This document shows, one piece after another, positions 41,550-50,814 of a stretch of 64,000 nt of DNA; positions within the stretch are counted from its first letter, which is position 1; each line of letters starts with the position of its first letter. The notes under the pieces were generated by a model, which was given only the letters and a program-made list of their open reading frames with translations, was not told the DNA's origin and ran no database searches. Where the stretch lies: NCBI GenBank assembly GCA_966212235.1, contig CBIHPP010000010.1, positions 62,001-126,000 on the forward strand. The letters run 5' to 3'. The DNA comes from Niastella sp966212235. Lineage in GTDB: Bacteria > Bacteroidota > Bacteroidia > Chitinophagales > Chitinophagaceae. The position numbers were made by a program, and so were the translations under genes.

Positions 41550-44500
41550 TTATAAGGTTATTTGTAAACCCACTGTAAACGTTTTCTGCAGTGGCAAACT
41601 AAACGGATTCTGTAACTCTGGGTCCGCACCTTTAAATGATGTTATGGTAAACAGGTTCTCCGTACTGATATATAGCCTCGCCGCCTTCATATGTCTTTTT
41701 GTACAAAATTTTTCAGGAAGTGTATAAGACAGTTGCGCCATTTTTAATCTTACATAAGAAGCATCCACTAACTGGGCATCTGAATTCAACCAGTTGGTAA
41801 CAGCATTTTTTACCGGACCGGTATTGTTTAGCGTACTTACTTTTTGCCAGGGCACCTCATCTCCCTTTACCTTCCATCGATCATTCAATGCTGCTGGTTG
41901 GTTGCTGAAGAAATAGTCATTGGTTGAACCTGGCGGCAAATAGCGATATACATAAGTTAAAAAATGCGGTGCTTTTTGTTGACGGAATTCAACGTAGGTG
42001 GTTAATTCAAATCGTTTGAAGTGGAATGAATTGCGCATACCGCCGAAAAATACAGGGTCCAGGTTGCTTGAATATTTTGCATCAGGATCTTCTACCCTGA
42101 ACAATCCACTGTCGGCATCTACCCCTGTATAATGCGGTCCTATCACAATATTCAATGGTTTGTCCACCATCAGGTCTTTAGAATAATTCGAATTTTCGAG
42201 GTCATCAAATTGAATCAGTTTGTTTTTGGGTATAGCGAGGGTTAATTTACCGCACCAGGTAAATTGGCCCCATGTCTTTTTAAATGCAGCATCCGCCTCT
42301 ATTCCTGTGTTCTGTATAATGGCCGGGAAATTGACCGCTATATCGGCAAATCCTGTCTGACCAGGCAGCACATATTTAATAACCTGGTTCCTGCTTCTGT
42401 TATAATAGCCGGTAATAGTAGTCGTAAAGTTGTCGTTCACACGTAATTCCAGGCCGCCTTCCAGTTTCCGGGTAACTTCCCATTGGTAATAGGGATTGGC
42501 CAGGCCATTAGGATAAATGCCATACAATCCCTGGTAGGGGCGTGAAGCTGTGTTCCAGCTGTTCAAATACGCATAGTCGCCGATCTGGTCATTACCGGTA
42601 GAACCATAACTTGCCCTGAGTTTGGCATAGCTGTTAGCGCCTTCTTTATTGTTTTTATTCCAGAATATCCAGCCGGCGCCAATAGCGCCAAAATTGGCAT
42701 ACCGGTGTTTGGGGCCAAACCGCGATGAGCCATCACGGCGTACCGTTAAACTAAGAAAATACCTGTCTTTATAATTGAATTTAGTCCGGGCATACGTAGA
42801 AAGAAACAAATATTTTGATTTGTCTGAAGTATTGGTCATTGTTTTTGCTGCTGAGGGTATACCCAGCAAGCCATCATCTGTATAACCTTTATATGTATTT
42901 GTCCACCGGTCATTTATTTGAGATGACCAGAATGCTCCCAATACAGCCTCCACCTGTATCTGTTTCCAAAGGGAATCGTTGTAGTGTAAGCCCGGTTCCA
43001 CCATCCAGGTAGTAAACCGGTTACCGGCTTCCATGTAGGAGCCGGTTGTCTCCAGGTCAGGGTTTTTTGCCACAGCGGGCAGGTTGCTTCTTTCTTTTAC
43101 ATGGATCTGCTGAAAGCCTACTGAGGTTTCAAGGCGCAGCTTTCTGAATATTTTATATTGCAAATACGTGTGTAACGAGCTATTACTGGTTTGAATGTAA
43201 TCGATCTTCTTAAAATAACTTAAGGGGTTGTTGAAGGAACCGCCTTCTTTCCACACCAAACCGCCAACGCTATCGGTAAACTCCGGCGCATTGGGCGCCA
43301 GTAAGGTGGCATACATAACGTTATCGGTTAGCCATTTGTTTTCGGTAATGGACCGGTAAGCGCTGATACCCGTTTTTAATTTCCTGTTTTTTGATCTATA
43401 ATAAAAGTCAGATAACAACGACCATCTTTTACCATATATATTATGGGGCAGTACCGCTGTCTGGCTGCTGAAACCACCGTTTAGTAAGAACTGGAACAGT
43501 GAATCACCTTGTGAAAAAGAAAAGTGCTCATTCATGTTGTTGGAGGTGCCACCCAACAACATTTTATTCATATCCAGGTTTTTGGTGGTATCCCATAACA
43601 ACAGATCAGGTGCGTTGGAAGGTGTTGGCGTACTATTGTCGTTTTTAAAAGCTTCCCTTCTCATCGCCAGGTAATCAGCTGTATTCATCATCGACATGCC
43701 AGGTAAGGACCGGCCTATTCCATATGACAGGGATACGGTTAACCGTGGTTCTTTGGAGGTTCCTTTTTTGGTGGTGATCACAATAACGCCATTGGCGCCC
43801 CGGGCTCCATATATAGTGGTCGCTTCTGCATCTTTCAAAAGTGTGATGGATTCAATATCCAGCGGGTTAATGGTAAAAAACGGGTCAGCGCCAATGGCAG
43901 AAATACCAGGCGCCTGTGGTTCTCCCACCATGGTGGTTAGCTGGTTTACTGGCCGTAGGGCTGGCGCCCAGGGTATACCGTTTACAACAAACAATGGACT
44001 GTTGCTCGGCCGGTAATTCAATTCCGAGATAGCACCTAAAGAAGTAGGACCCCTGAACTGAAACCGATGCGTACTTCCTGCCAATCCGCTTGTGGGCGGC
44101 GCTAAAACACCTGAAATATTTTCCTGAATGATCTTCAGTACATCGGCGCCATGAACAATACCCACTTTTATTTGCGAACCACTCGCCGTACTGGTCTTGT
44201 TTTTTGTGAAGTACCCTGTTGTAATAGCCACTTGCGGCATGGGGTCTTTTAGTTCCAGCTGAACGGTCGCCCCGTTTCTGTGTTTTTTCCAGGCTAATTC
44301 AACATCTTTATAACCAACATAGGAGATATCAAGCGTATCACCTGCGCTCCATACAATACTGAAATTGCCTAAACTATCCGTAGTTACACCATATCGTTTT
44401 GATCGCAATGTAACAAAGGCGCCTGACAATGGGTTCTCCATGTCATCCTGCACCCTGCCCAATATGCGATATGCAAAATGAGCGCGGCTGATCTCAAAGT

Positions 44501-44798
44501 CTTCTGCACTTTTGAGTGAAATAGACAGGTGATGGGAAATGAGTTTGTATTTCAGAAAAGGTTGTTCTGCAAATATTCGTTGTAGTAAGCTATCGTCTGT
44601 ATTATTCAAATTAACAGAAACAGGTTCTGCCAGTTTCCTGAGTTTTTTATCGTATACCGCACTACTGAAAAGACCCCTTGCTTTCAGTATTTCAATCGTT
44701 TTTTCCAAAGAATGTTCCTTAATGCCAACGTCTTTGGACTGACCTTTTACGATACTAATACAGCACACCATAACCAAATAACCAAGGACCTTTTTCAT
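41550..44798 (-). CDS. SusC/RagA TonB-dependent transporter with STN signalling domain
   Basis: A 1082-residue outer-membrane transporter. A signal peptide (LGYLVMVCCISIVKGQ) is followed by an STN domain (about 25-95, SLEKTIEILKARGL), which contacts a FecR-type anti-sigma factor. A CarboxypepD_reg-like domain (about 110-185) comes next. The plug has the SusC landmarks (SPLFVVNGIPW, DIESITLLKDAEATTIYGARGANGVIVITTKKG split by short gaps), and the rest is a barrel ending TVGLQITL. I chose the ATG at 44798, directly before the basic-hydrophobic signal, rather than 44855. The upstream FecR and sigma genes fit trans-envelope regulation by the STN domain. Substrate unknown. Confidence 0.95.
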   Translation of the reverse strand: MKKVLGYLVMVCCISIVKGQSKDVGIKEHSLEKTIEILKARGLFSSAVYDKKLRKLAEPVSVNLNNTDDSLLQRIFAEQPFLKYKLISHHLSISLKSAEDFEISRAHFAYRILGRVQDDMENPLSGAFVTLRSKRYGVTTDSLGNFSIVWSAGDTLDISYVGYKDVELAWKKHRNGATVQLELKDPMPQVAITTGYFTKNKTSTASGSQIKVGIVHGADVLKIIQENISGVLAPPTSGLAGSTHRFQFRGPTSLGAISELNYRPSNSPLFVVNGIPWAPALRPVNQLTTMVGEPQAPGISAIGADPFFTINPLDIESITLLKDAEATTIYGARGANGVIVITTKKGTSKEPRLTVSLSYGIGRSLPGMSMMNTADYLAMRREAFKNDNSTPTPSNAPDLLLWDTTKNLDMNKMLLGGTSNNMNEHFSFSQGDSLFQFLLNGGFSSQTAVLPHNIYGKRWSLLSDFYYRSKNRKLKTGISAYRSITENKWLTDNVMYATLLAPNAPEFTDSVGGLVWKEGGSFNNPLSYFKKIDYIQTSNSSLHTYLQYKIFRKLRLETSVGFQQIHVKERSNLPAVAKNPDLETTGSYMEAGNRFTTWMVEPGLHYNDSLWKQIQVEAVLGAFWSSQINDRWTNTYKGYTDDGLLGIPSAAKTMTNTSDKSKYLFLSTYARTKFNYKDRYFLSLTVRRDGSSRFGPKHRYANFGAIGAGWIFWNKNNKEGANSYAKLRASYGSTGNDQIGDYAYLNSWNTASRPYQGLYGIYPNGLANPYYQWEVTRKLEGGLELRVNDNFTTTITGYYNRSRNQVIKYVLPGQTGFADIAVNFPAIIQNTGIEADAAFKKTWGQFTWCGKLTLAIPKNKLIQFDDLENSNYSKDLMVDKPLNIVIGPHYTGVDADSGLFRVEDPDAKYSSNLDPVFFGGMRNSFHFKRFELTTYVEFRQQKAPHFLTYVYRYLPPGSTNDYFFSNQPAALNDRWKVKGDEVPWQKVSTLNNTGPVKNAVTNWLNSDAQLVDASYVRLKMAQLSYTLPEKFCTKRHMKAARLYISTENLFTITSFKGADPELQNPFSLPLQKTFTVGLQITL

Positions 44799-45314
44799 AC
44801 GGTGAAACTTTCCGGTATTGATGTTATGTTTATAATCCAGGGTTACTGTTGTCACTGCCAGGGGAATACGATATAAATAAAAATAACATGCCCCTGATCG
44901 TGGAAACGCAACTGAAACCTGGCCTGGTTAAATATCAGTTATGAAGTTATAAAAATGATGGCTCTTGGCCGGTTCTTTTTTCTGGCCAAACCAATAAACG
45001 TTAGGAGGGACACGTGTACACATACAGGTAATTGTTTCAATGTAAAGTAAAATAGCAATGCCTGCATCACCGAAAAGCACTTCCGGACAATAGCAGGCGA
45101 TAAGGTTTGCAAATTAACTTTACAATGGCCCTGGTAGCAGCCATTGGGAGGGAATCCCTTGTTATGTGTGGTTAAAATAGGAATGCTGTGTAGTTCTTGC
45201 GAACTACACAGCGATCGAGCATTATCAAAGGTGGTTTAATGGACTAAATGGTATCTTTGTGAAGCACAGCCAAGGACAAAAGATTTATATATCTAATTCA
45301 TTTATGTTTTAAGG
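44799..45314. other. Intergenic region between FecR and SusC genes
   Basis: About 515 nt, presumably holding the sigma-dependent promoter of the SusCD operon. It contains a perfect 11-bp hairpin (45186-45211) and a shorter TTGGCC/GGCCAA stem (44965-44989). No convincing small gene is present on either strand; the longest minus-strand ATG frame I read is about 25 codons. Confidence 0.5.
45186..45211. terminator. Hairpin between FecR and SusC genes
   Basis: CTGTGTAGTTC and GAACTACACAG form a perfect 11-bp stem with a TTGC loop, about 105 nt after the FecR stop. The T-run is poor in both directions, so it may be an attenuator, an mRNA 3' end or a dyad for a regulator rather than a simple terminator. 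Confidence 0.45.
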
Positions 45315-46553
45315 TTAGTTGTTTTTTTCCTCAACCACTACGGTATGGTCTTGCAATGTAAACACTACACTTTCATTCGCATTTAACAGCTCAAGCACAT
45401 TGGCCAACGGTATCGATTTTTCAATAGTGCCGGTTAAGGTTAATGTGGTTTCAGGAGTACCAGTTTTTATTTGTGCTTTTACATTGTACCAGCGTTGTAT
45501 TTGCTGCAGGATAGATTGTGCCGATTCGCCATCGAGGTTGATCAATCCTTTTTTCCAGGCCAGTACCTGGTCAACCTCTTCCTTGCTTTTGTTTTTGATC
45601 CTGATGCTATCGCCAGATACAATGGCCTGTTGGTTTTGTTTGATATTCTTAAGTGTATTTCCTTTTTGTACAGCCACCGATCCGTTCACCAGGGTAGTGG
45701 TTACCTGGCTTTCTGAATCGTATGCCTTTACATTGAATTTGGTACCTGTTACTTTAACTTCAGTACCCCGTGCAAGTACCAGGAAAGGTTTTGTTTTATC
45801 TTCTGCAACTTCAAAATAACCTTCGCCGGTAATTTCAACCTTGCGGTCGTTGCCGTTAAAAACGGCTGGATAGCGTAACGTTGAACCTGCATTTAACCAA
45901 ACCCTGGAGCCATCGGCCAGCGTAACCTTATATTCACCGCCGTATGGCGTGGTTAACTTATTGTTCAGCACTTTGGTGCCTGTTTTATGGTTGTCAGAGA
46001 TCCTGTATACGATCTCATTATCTTTCTGTTTACTCACCTCCATTTCGTCCTGGTAGCCAATGATCCCTGCCGGTATGGTATCCAGGTTTATTTGCGTGTT
46101 ATCGGCTAAAGTAAGCCACGCTCTTTGTCTGCCTGGTTCAACCGGCGCTGTTACTACAGGTATACTATTAGCCGGAACCGCGTTTTTATTGGTATTGATT
46201 AATTGGTAAAGGGCATAAACGCCTACAATACTACCTGTTAAAATGGCTGCGGCAAGTATCCAGGTGCGTTTGCCGATCCTGGTTGCTGGCTGCTGATATA
46301 TTACAGGTGCTTCCTGTAGGGATAAGGCAGGGGAAGCTTCAATGCTTGCCCAAATAGCCTTTTTTTTATTTTCAAGTTTATCGTAAAGTCCCAGATATTC
46401 TAAAAGACGCGGATCATCAGAACCAACCTTCATGTATTCCTGCCCTTTTCCAGAAGCCCACTCCTCACAAATTTCCTGTTCTTCTCTAGTCAAAGGCGCA
46501 TCATCATCTTTCCCAAATGCCAGTTGGGTTATTCTGTCAGAATTTGCGTTCAT
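45315..46553 (-). CDS. FecR-family anti-sigma factor
   Basis: A 412-residue inner-membrane anti-sigma regulator. A cytoplasmic N-terminal part (1-95) is followed by one membrane helix (98-118), a FecR domain (about 195-295, TPYGGEYKVTLADGSRVWLN at 201-220, then ITGEGYFEVAED) and a C-terminal DUF4974/secretin-like domain (about 335-408). It holds the upstream ECF sigma factor inactive until the STN domain of its SusC transporter signals. Spacing to the sigma gene is 144 nt. The set sigma-FecR-SusC-SusD is in the usual Bacteroidota order. Confidence 0.95.
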   Translation of the reverse strand: MNANSDRITQLAFGKDDDAPLTREEQEICEEWASGKGQEYMKVGSDDPRLLEYLGLYDKLENKKKAIWASIEASPALSLQEAPVIYQQPATRIGKRTWILAAAILTGSIVGVYALYQLINTNKNAVPANSIPVVTAPVEPGRQRAWLTLADNTQINLDTIPAGIIGYQDEMEVSKQKDNEIVYRISDNHKTGTKVLNNKLTTPYGGEYKVTLADGSRVWLNAGSTLRYPAVFNGNDRKVEITGEGYFEVAEDKTKPFLVLARGTEVKVTGTKFNVKAYDSESQVTTTLVNGSVAVQKGNTLKNIKQNQQAIVSGDSIRIKNKSKEEVDQVLAWKKGLINLDGESAQSILQQIQRWYNVKAQIKTGTPETTLTLTGTIEKSIPLANVLELLNANESVVFTLQDHTVVVEEKNN

Positions 46554-46697
46554 TGTTTTCGATTTGTAAGGTGTTTGGTAATAAGGTTTATTATTATAGG
46601 ATAGAGGCCCCCCGAAATCAGCGTGTAACTCTTCTCTATATTATAAAACAACAAACACCGGTAAAACATTAAGAAAAAGAGCAACTATTTTTACAGG

Positions 46698-47309
46698 TTA
46701 GCCAAAATATAGTTTACATAATATGGCCAACAGCACGATTACAACGGGTATACCATATTTATCTCCTTTTTCTTCAAGCAACTTTTGTAACTGTTTTATT
46801 CCTTTTGACCTTTGTGTATATACCTGGTTTGGGCTGATATTCAGCTTTTTAGCTATTTCATCGGATGGCATATTCTCCATCGTGAGCCTGACCACTGCTG
46901 CCACCTGCTTTTCTAACCCGTTAAGCACTGTTTCAACCAGTTTACGCATATGATCCACTTCATATTTCCTGTAAACGCCAGGTTCTTCCGATGCAGGCAT
47001 TTCAGCCTGTAATTGTTTACGGAACGGATCGTCTTTTTTAACAGATCTTATATAATTAAGCGCCCCGTTCCTGACGGATTTATAGAGGTATGATTTTAAT
47101 TGTTCTACTGCTTCGAAGGTGATATTATTTCGGCTAAACAATTTCCTGAGTGCTACTATGGCAATATCTTCCGACTGCTCCTGGTTATCGATCATTCGGA
47201 ACACGAATACCGTTAGTTCGGAAAATGTTGCGTCAAACAATTCTGCATGTGCAGTCGGCTCATTATTGTTTAATCTAGCAAGAAGATCGCTCGTGATATG
47301 CATTAGCAT
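46698..47309 (-). CDS. ECF RNA polymerase sigma factor with hydrophobic C-terminus
   Basis: A 203-residue sigma-70 family ECF factor. Region 2 is at about 20-90 (DIAIVALRKLFSRN, LYKSVRNGALNYIRS) and region 4 at about 125-180 (LTMENMPSDEIAKKLNISPN, QVYTQRSKGIKQLQKLL). The last residues (GIPVVIVLLAILCKLYFG, 186-203) are hydrophobic enough for a membrane-associated tail, which may help pairing with the membrane FecR protein. Region 2 is atypical in its usual promoter-melting segment (AIVAL where DVFL-like residues are common). It controls the downstream SusCD genes and perhaps itself. Confidence 0.93.
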   Translation of the reverse strand: MLMHITSDLLARLNNNEPTAHAELFDATFSELTVFVFRMIDNQEQSEDIAIVALRKLFSRNNITFEAVEQLKSYLYKSVRNGALNYIRSVKKDDPFRKQLQAEMPASEEPGVYRKYEVDHMRKLVETVLNGLEKQVAAVVRLTMENMPSDEIAKKLNISPNQVYTQRSKGIKQLQKLLEEKGDKYGIPVVIVLLAILCKLYFG

Positions 47310-47708
47310 TCATTTTAAGATGGCCCGGTATAGGGATGAAAATCATCTCCGAAAGAAATGGCCTTTCGGTTACACGCAGAAGATTACACGAACTTTGGGG
47401 GAGAATAAGGTTTGGCGTGGCAAGATTAAAAAATAAATTCGTTAAACGCAAACAATCGTTCGTATAATTTTAATTTTAAAGTGTGATGATTGTCATTGAA
47501 TTAATGACACCTAATTCCTGCTAAGCAGTTACACTTATCTTTAATCCTGGTTTCCTCTTACCAGCACCGTCGTTCCTGGTTCAAACAGGTCGCGTTCCCC
47601 GGCTAACAATATTCCCATCACATTGGTAATTAATGTAATTTCGACACGGATTTCCCGCAAAAAAAGGAATATCCTGTTCATTGGTAAATAGTTATAAGTT
47701 ATTAAAAC
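47310..47708. other. Intergenic region between sigma factor and SGNH hydrolase genes
   Basis: About 400 nt between divergently transcribed genes. It carries one plausible 46-codon minus-strand frame (47541-47681, listed separately). Frames overlapping the sigma gene on the plus strand are shadows. I found no strong promoter match or hairpin. Confidence 0.5.
47541..47681 (-). CDS. Candidate 46-residue small protein
   Basis: A short ATG-to-TAA frame: a hydrophobic-basic start (MNRIFLFLREIRVEITLITN) and a hydrophilic end (GERDLFEPGTTVLVRGNQD). The composition looks protein-like, and the frame sits in its own intergenic space without an opposing gene. No family is recognised, and start signals are weak. 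It could be a remnant of a longer gene. Confidence 0.3.
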   Translation of the reverse strand: MNRIFLFLREIRVEITLITNVMGILLAGERDLFEPGTTVLVRGNQD

Positions 47709-48314
47709 ATGATCTGGTACGAAAACGACATTAAAAAACTGGAAGCAGTAAAAGGCACTTTACCGTATACCCCTGAAACGATCCTGTATGGCAGTTCTTC
47801 CATACGGTTGTGGGAAGGAATGTATGATGATCTGAAACCCCTTAAGCCCATTAACCTGGGATTTGGCGGCTCAACCCTGGCAGCCTGCGTTTGGTTCTTT
47901 GACCGCGTTATGGAACCTTACGCGCCACAGCATTTTGTATGCTATGCGGGCGAGAATGACCTCGGCGATGGCCGTACCCCAGAAGAAGTAGTTTTATTTT
48001 TCCGCCAGTTTCAGGCTTGTTTACAAAAACGTTTCCCGGGAGTGCCTTTAACATACATTTCAATAAAACCGACTGTAGCACGCTGGAATTTGGAAAAACA
48101 GGTACGATATACCAACCAGTTGATAAAACAGGAGATTGAAAAAAATAACGGTAATCAGTATTACCTCAATATTTTCGATCACATGCTGGGCGCCAATGGC
48201 CAGCCGGTAAAAGAGTTTTTTGAGGCAGACGGTATACATTTAACCAGAAAGGGGTATCTTATATGGAAAGAAGTGTTGCTGAATCATTTCGCAACAATCT
48301 TTAAAATTTCATAA
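47709..48314 (+). CDS. SGNH/GDSL-family hydrolase
   Basis: A 201-residue cytoplasmic SGNH hydrolase (lipase/esterase/acetylhydrolase class). Block I is YGSSSIRLW with likely nucleophile S30, block II contributes G53/G54 (GFGGS), block III is GEND with N83, and block V is DGIHLTRKGY with D174 and H177. All four catalytic blocks are present, so the enzyme is probably active. There is no signal peptide. The next gene, a putative esterase, is 48 nt downstream on the same strand. Substrate is not known. Confidence 0.88.
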   Translation: MIWYENDIKKLEAVKGTLPYTPETILYGSSSIRLWEGMYDDLKPLKPINLGFGGSTLAACVWFFDRVMEPYAPQHFVCYAGENDLGDGRTPEEVVLFFRQFQACLQKRFPGVPLTYISIKPTVARWNLEKQVRYTNQLIKQEIEKNNGNQYYLNIFDHMLGANGQPVKEFFEADGIHLTRKGYLIWKEVLLNHFATIFKIS

Positions 48315-48362
48315 CAGACAATGAACAGCTTTTTGTGGTTTTTGTCTGTCATTTGATCTTTA

Positions 48363-49088
48363 ATGACCCGAAAATATTATAAGTGGTTTAGTCCTTCATT
48401 GAGCAGGCATATGGAAATGCTTGTCTTCGGTCATGCCGGGGCCTCTGTGCTTTTTTTTCCAACCCGAACCGCCCACTTTTATGATTACGAGAACTGGAAA
48501 ATTGTTGCGGCCCTGCAGGATAAAATAGAACAGGGGTTGTTGCAATTGTTTTGTGTAGACAGTGTGGATGCGGAAAGCTTTTATGCCCATGTTCCGCCTG
48601 CCGATAAAATAGCCCGCCATCTGCAGTATGAACGCTATATTTTGCAGGAAGTGCTTCCGCTGATTATTTTCAGAGCCAAATTCACTGAGTTGATTGCTGC
48701 CGGTTGCAGCCTGGGTGGATATCATGCAGTCAATATCGCTTTTAAATACCCCGAATATTTTAATAAAGTAGTGGCCATGAGCGCCCGCTACGATCTTACC
48801 TTATCTTCTCAAACCTTCCCCGATCTGTTTAATGGATATGTTGATGAAAGCATCTACCTCAATATGCCCAGTATGTATATGCCCAATTTAACGGATACCG
48901 GGGTGTTGGATCAGATCCGCAAACTGAGCATCAGCCTGGCCGTTGGTAAAGAAGACCCGTTTTTTGAAAATAATAAAAATTTAAGCGAAGTACTTACCAG
49001 TAAAAATATCCAGCACTCCCTGTATATCTGGGATGATGAAGCGCACCGGCCTTATCACTGGCGAAAAATGGTGCGATTGTATTTGTGA
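48363..49088 (+). CDS. Putative esterase (alpha/beta hydrolase, esterase D-like)
   Basis: A 241-residue protein of the putative-esterase family (PF00756 type). The opening MTRKYYKWFSPSLSRHMEMLVFGH is typical of this small group; the nucleophile elbow is GCSLGG with S116, the likely acid is in VGKEDPF and the base is in DEAHRPYHW. It follows the SGNH hydrolase gene. Its last 95 nt overlap, tail to tail, with the 3' end of the GT39-type gene on the other strand. Substrate unknown. Confidence 0.85.
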   Translation: MTRKYYKWFSPSLSRHMEMLVFGHAGASVLFFPTRTAHFYDYENWKIVAALQDKIEQGLLQLFCVDSVDAESFYAHVPPADKIARHLQYERYILQEVLPLIIFRAKFTELIAAGCSLGGYHAVNIAFKYPEYFNKVVAMSARYDLTLSSQTFPDLFNGYVDESIYLNMPSMYMPNLTDTGVLDQIRKLSISLAVGKEDPFFENNKNLSEVLTSKNIQHSLYIWDDEAHRPYHWRKMVRLYL

Positions 49089-50808
49089 TCGGTGGTGGTA
49101 GTTGAAGTAAAGCCAGCATGCCCGGCTTAATAATGGCGATCACAAAATGATCAATAGCCTTTTCTCTTGTGCTTTTATTGAGGAATTTACCGGTTAACTG
49201 ACTGATATGAAAATGGGGGAATTTTTCTATAATGCCCATCGTATAGCCCATCTGTCGTAACGAATCGGCTTTCTCCTGTGAGGTATATACTACAATATCA
49301 TGCTGCATAGCATCCAGGTCACGGGTATCAATTTTATGGATAAGCCCATTATAATAAAATTGAAAGGCATACTCTGACGACACATGACTAAACATGTATA
49401 CTTCCGGTTGTTGTTGCCTGTTCAGGATGGCTGCCGCTGCATTGCCCGACTGGTACTGAAATAATACCGGGTAAAACAACGCATTCAAAAAAAGATTGAC
49501 GATCATGATGACGCCAAACGACCTGGCTAAAAGAAGTTGCAACCCGTTGCCCGGAAAAATGCGGATCATGGAAAATGCCAAAACCGCCAGTACAACAATA
49601 GCCGGAATTTTATAGGGCAGGTCCACTACAAAGGTCAGCGCTATCCAGGCTGCAAAAAGCAGGTAATACAATGTGTTCTGGCTATACGTAATGGTCTTCA
49701 CTAATACTTTATTTGTAAGATTGAGTAACCACGCTGCAACAACAATGGCAAAGAAAGGATACAGTATATTCAAATAATGCGGCAACTGGAACCGCGATAA
49801 TGAAAAGACCAGGAATCCTGCAATGGCTATGCCACTGCAGATATACTGACCGGTTGCTGAAATGGCGGCCTTGTAATTTTTGATGGCTGAACCTATCTGT
49901 ACAAACAATATGATAGACCAGGGCAGAAAGGCCCATAATAAGGTATGCACATAAAACAACTTGTTGCCCGAGCCTTTAATAGGGCCGGTGTTAAAAAAGC
50001 GGCCAAACTGGCTATCCCAGAAAAAGAAGCGAATACCCGATACACCATATTGCCCGAATACAAGTTTTTCCGGATGCCGGTCAAACTGTAAATATAAACT
50101 GACAAGTTCTGGCATTGTAAACAGCAATACCATCACTATGCTCAGCCACCAGCGATAATTGAGCAATTGTTTCCATTCCTTTTTAATGATCCATTCAATA
50201 ACAAAACCAGCCATCACCATACAGGCAATGAATATGCCCTTGGTCATAATGGCAAAGGCCAGTAATAAGGAACCAGCCACAAAATGCTTCCATTTATTAC
50301 TACGGTAAGCCAGGTAATAATAATAGGCAGCGCCGATCATCAGGCCGGTTAAAAAGGGTTCAGCCCGTACATCGTTGTTGCTAAGAATCAAATGCTCAAT
50401 AGATAAATAAATAAGCACAGCCCATTGCGCAATTTGCGCATTATATAATTTACGGGCAAATGCATATGTATAATATGCGCCGGCCAGCCAGAAAACCAGG
50501 CCGGGAAATTTATATGCAAATGAATTGACCCCGAATATTTTAAAACTAAAGGCAGTGATCCAGAAAGGAAAATGCGGTTTATCGAGCCAGTCATTGCCTT
50601 CAACCATCAGGTTCACATAATCGCCGGTAAGCGCCATATTTTTTGCAATAGTAGCATATAAGGCGCCATCGGGTTCAAGTATGGGTAGCAATAGCCCGCT
50701 TGCATTTACGATGATGCCAATAATCGTAAGCCCAATAAACCAGGCGTTCGTTAAGTAAGGGGATTTTTTATGTAAGTCCGTCTGTTGTTCCAATACCATA
50801 GTGTTCAT
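48994..50808 (-). CDS. ArnT/GT39-type membrane glycosyltransferase
   Basis: A 604-residue polytopic membrane enzyme of the dolichyl-phosphate-mannose/ArnT family, which moves a sugar from a polyprenyl phosphate onto a periplasmic acceptor such as lipid A. The conserved acidic EPD (45-47, LLPILEPDGALYATIAKNM) lies in the first periplasmic loop. About eleven to thirteen helices follow, and then a soluble C-terminal domain (about 470-575). The last ~31 residues (PPPITNTIAPFFASDKAGAL and onward) are low-complexity and encoded opposite the esterase gene, suggesting that an earlier stop was lost. The PAP2 phosphatase gene lies 6 nt upstream, so a joint role in envelope lipid modification is likely. 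Confidence 0.87.
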   Translation of the reverse strand: MNTMVLEQQTDLHKKSPYLTNAWFIGLTIIGIIVNASGLLLPILEPDGALYATIAKNMALTGDYVNLMVEGNDWLDKPHFPFWITAFSFKIFGVNSFAYKFPGLVFWLAGAYYTYAFARKLYNAQIAQWAVLIYLSIEHLILSNNDVRAEPFLTGLMIGAAYYYYLAYRSNKWKHFVAGSLLLAFAIMTKGIFIACMVMAGFVIEWIIKKEWKQLLNYRWWLSIVMVLLFTMPELVSLYLQFDRHPEKLVFGQYGVSGIRFFFWDSQFGRFFNTGPIKGSGNKLFYVHTLLWAFLPWSIILFVQIGSAIKNYKAAISATGQYICSGIAIAGFLVFSLSRFQLPHYLNILYPFFAIVVAAWLLNLTNKVLVKTITYSQNTLYYLLFAAWIALTFVVDLPYKIPAIVVLAVLAFSMIRIFPGNGLQLLLARSFGVIMIVNLFLNALFYPVLFQYQSGNAAAAILNRQQQPEVYMFSHVSSEYAFQFYYNGLIHKIDTRDLDAMQHDIVVYTSQEKADSLRQMGYTMGIIEKFPHFHISQLTGKFLNKSTREKAIDHFVIAIIKPGMLALLQLPPPITNTIAPFFASDKAGALHHPRYTGSAGYFYW

Positions 50809-50814
50809 TAATAG

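Noticed and set aside
45319..45819. 166-codon plus-strand frame opposite the FecR gene
   Set aside because: Antisense shadow of a clear FecR-family gene.
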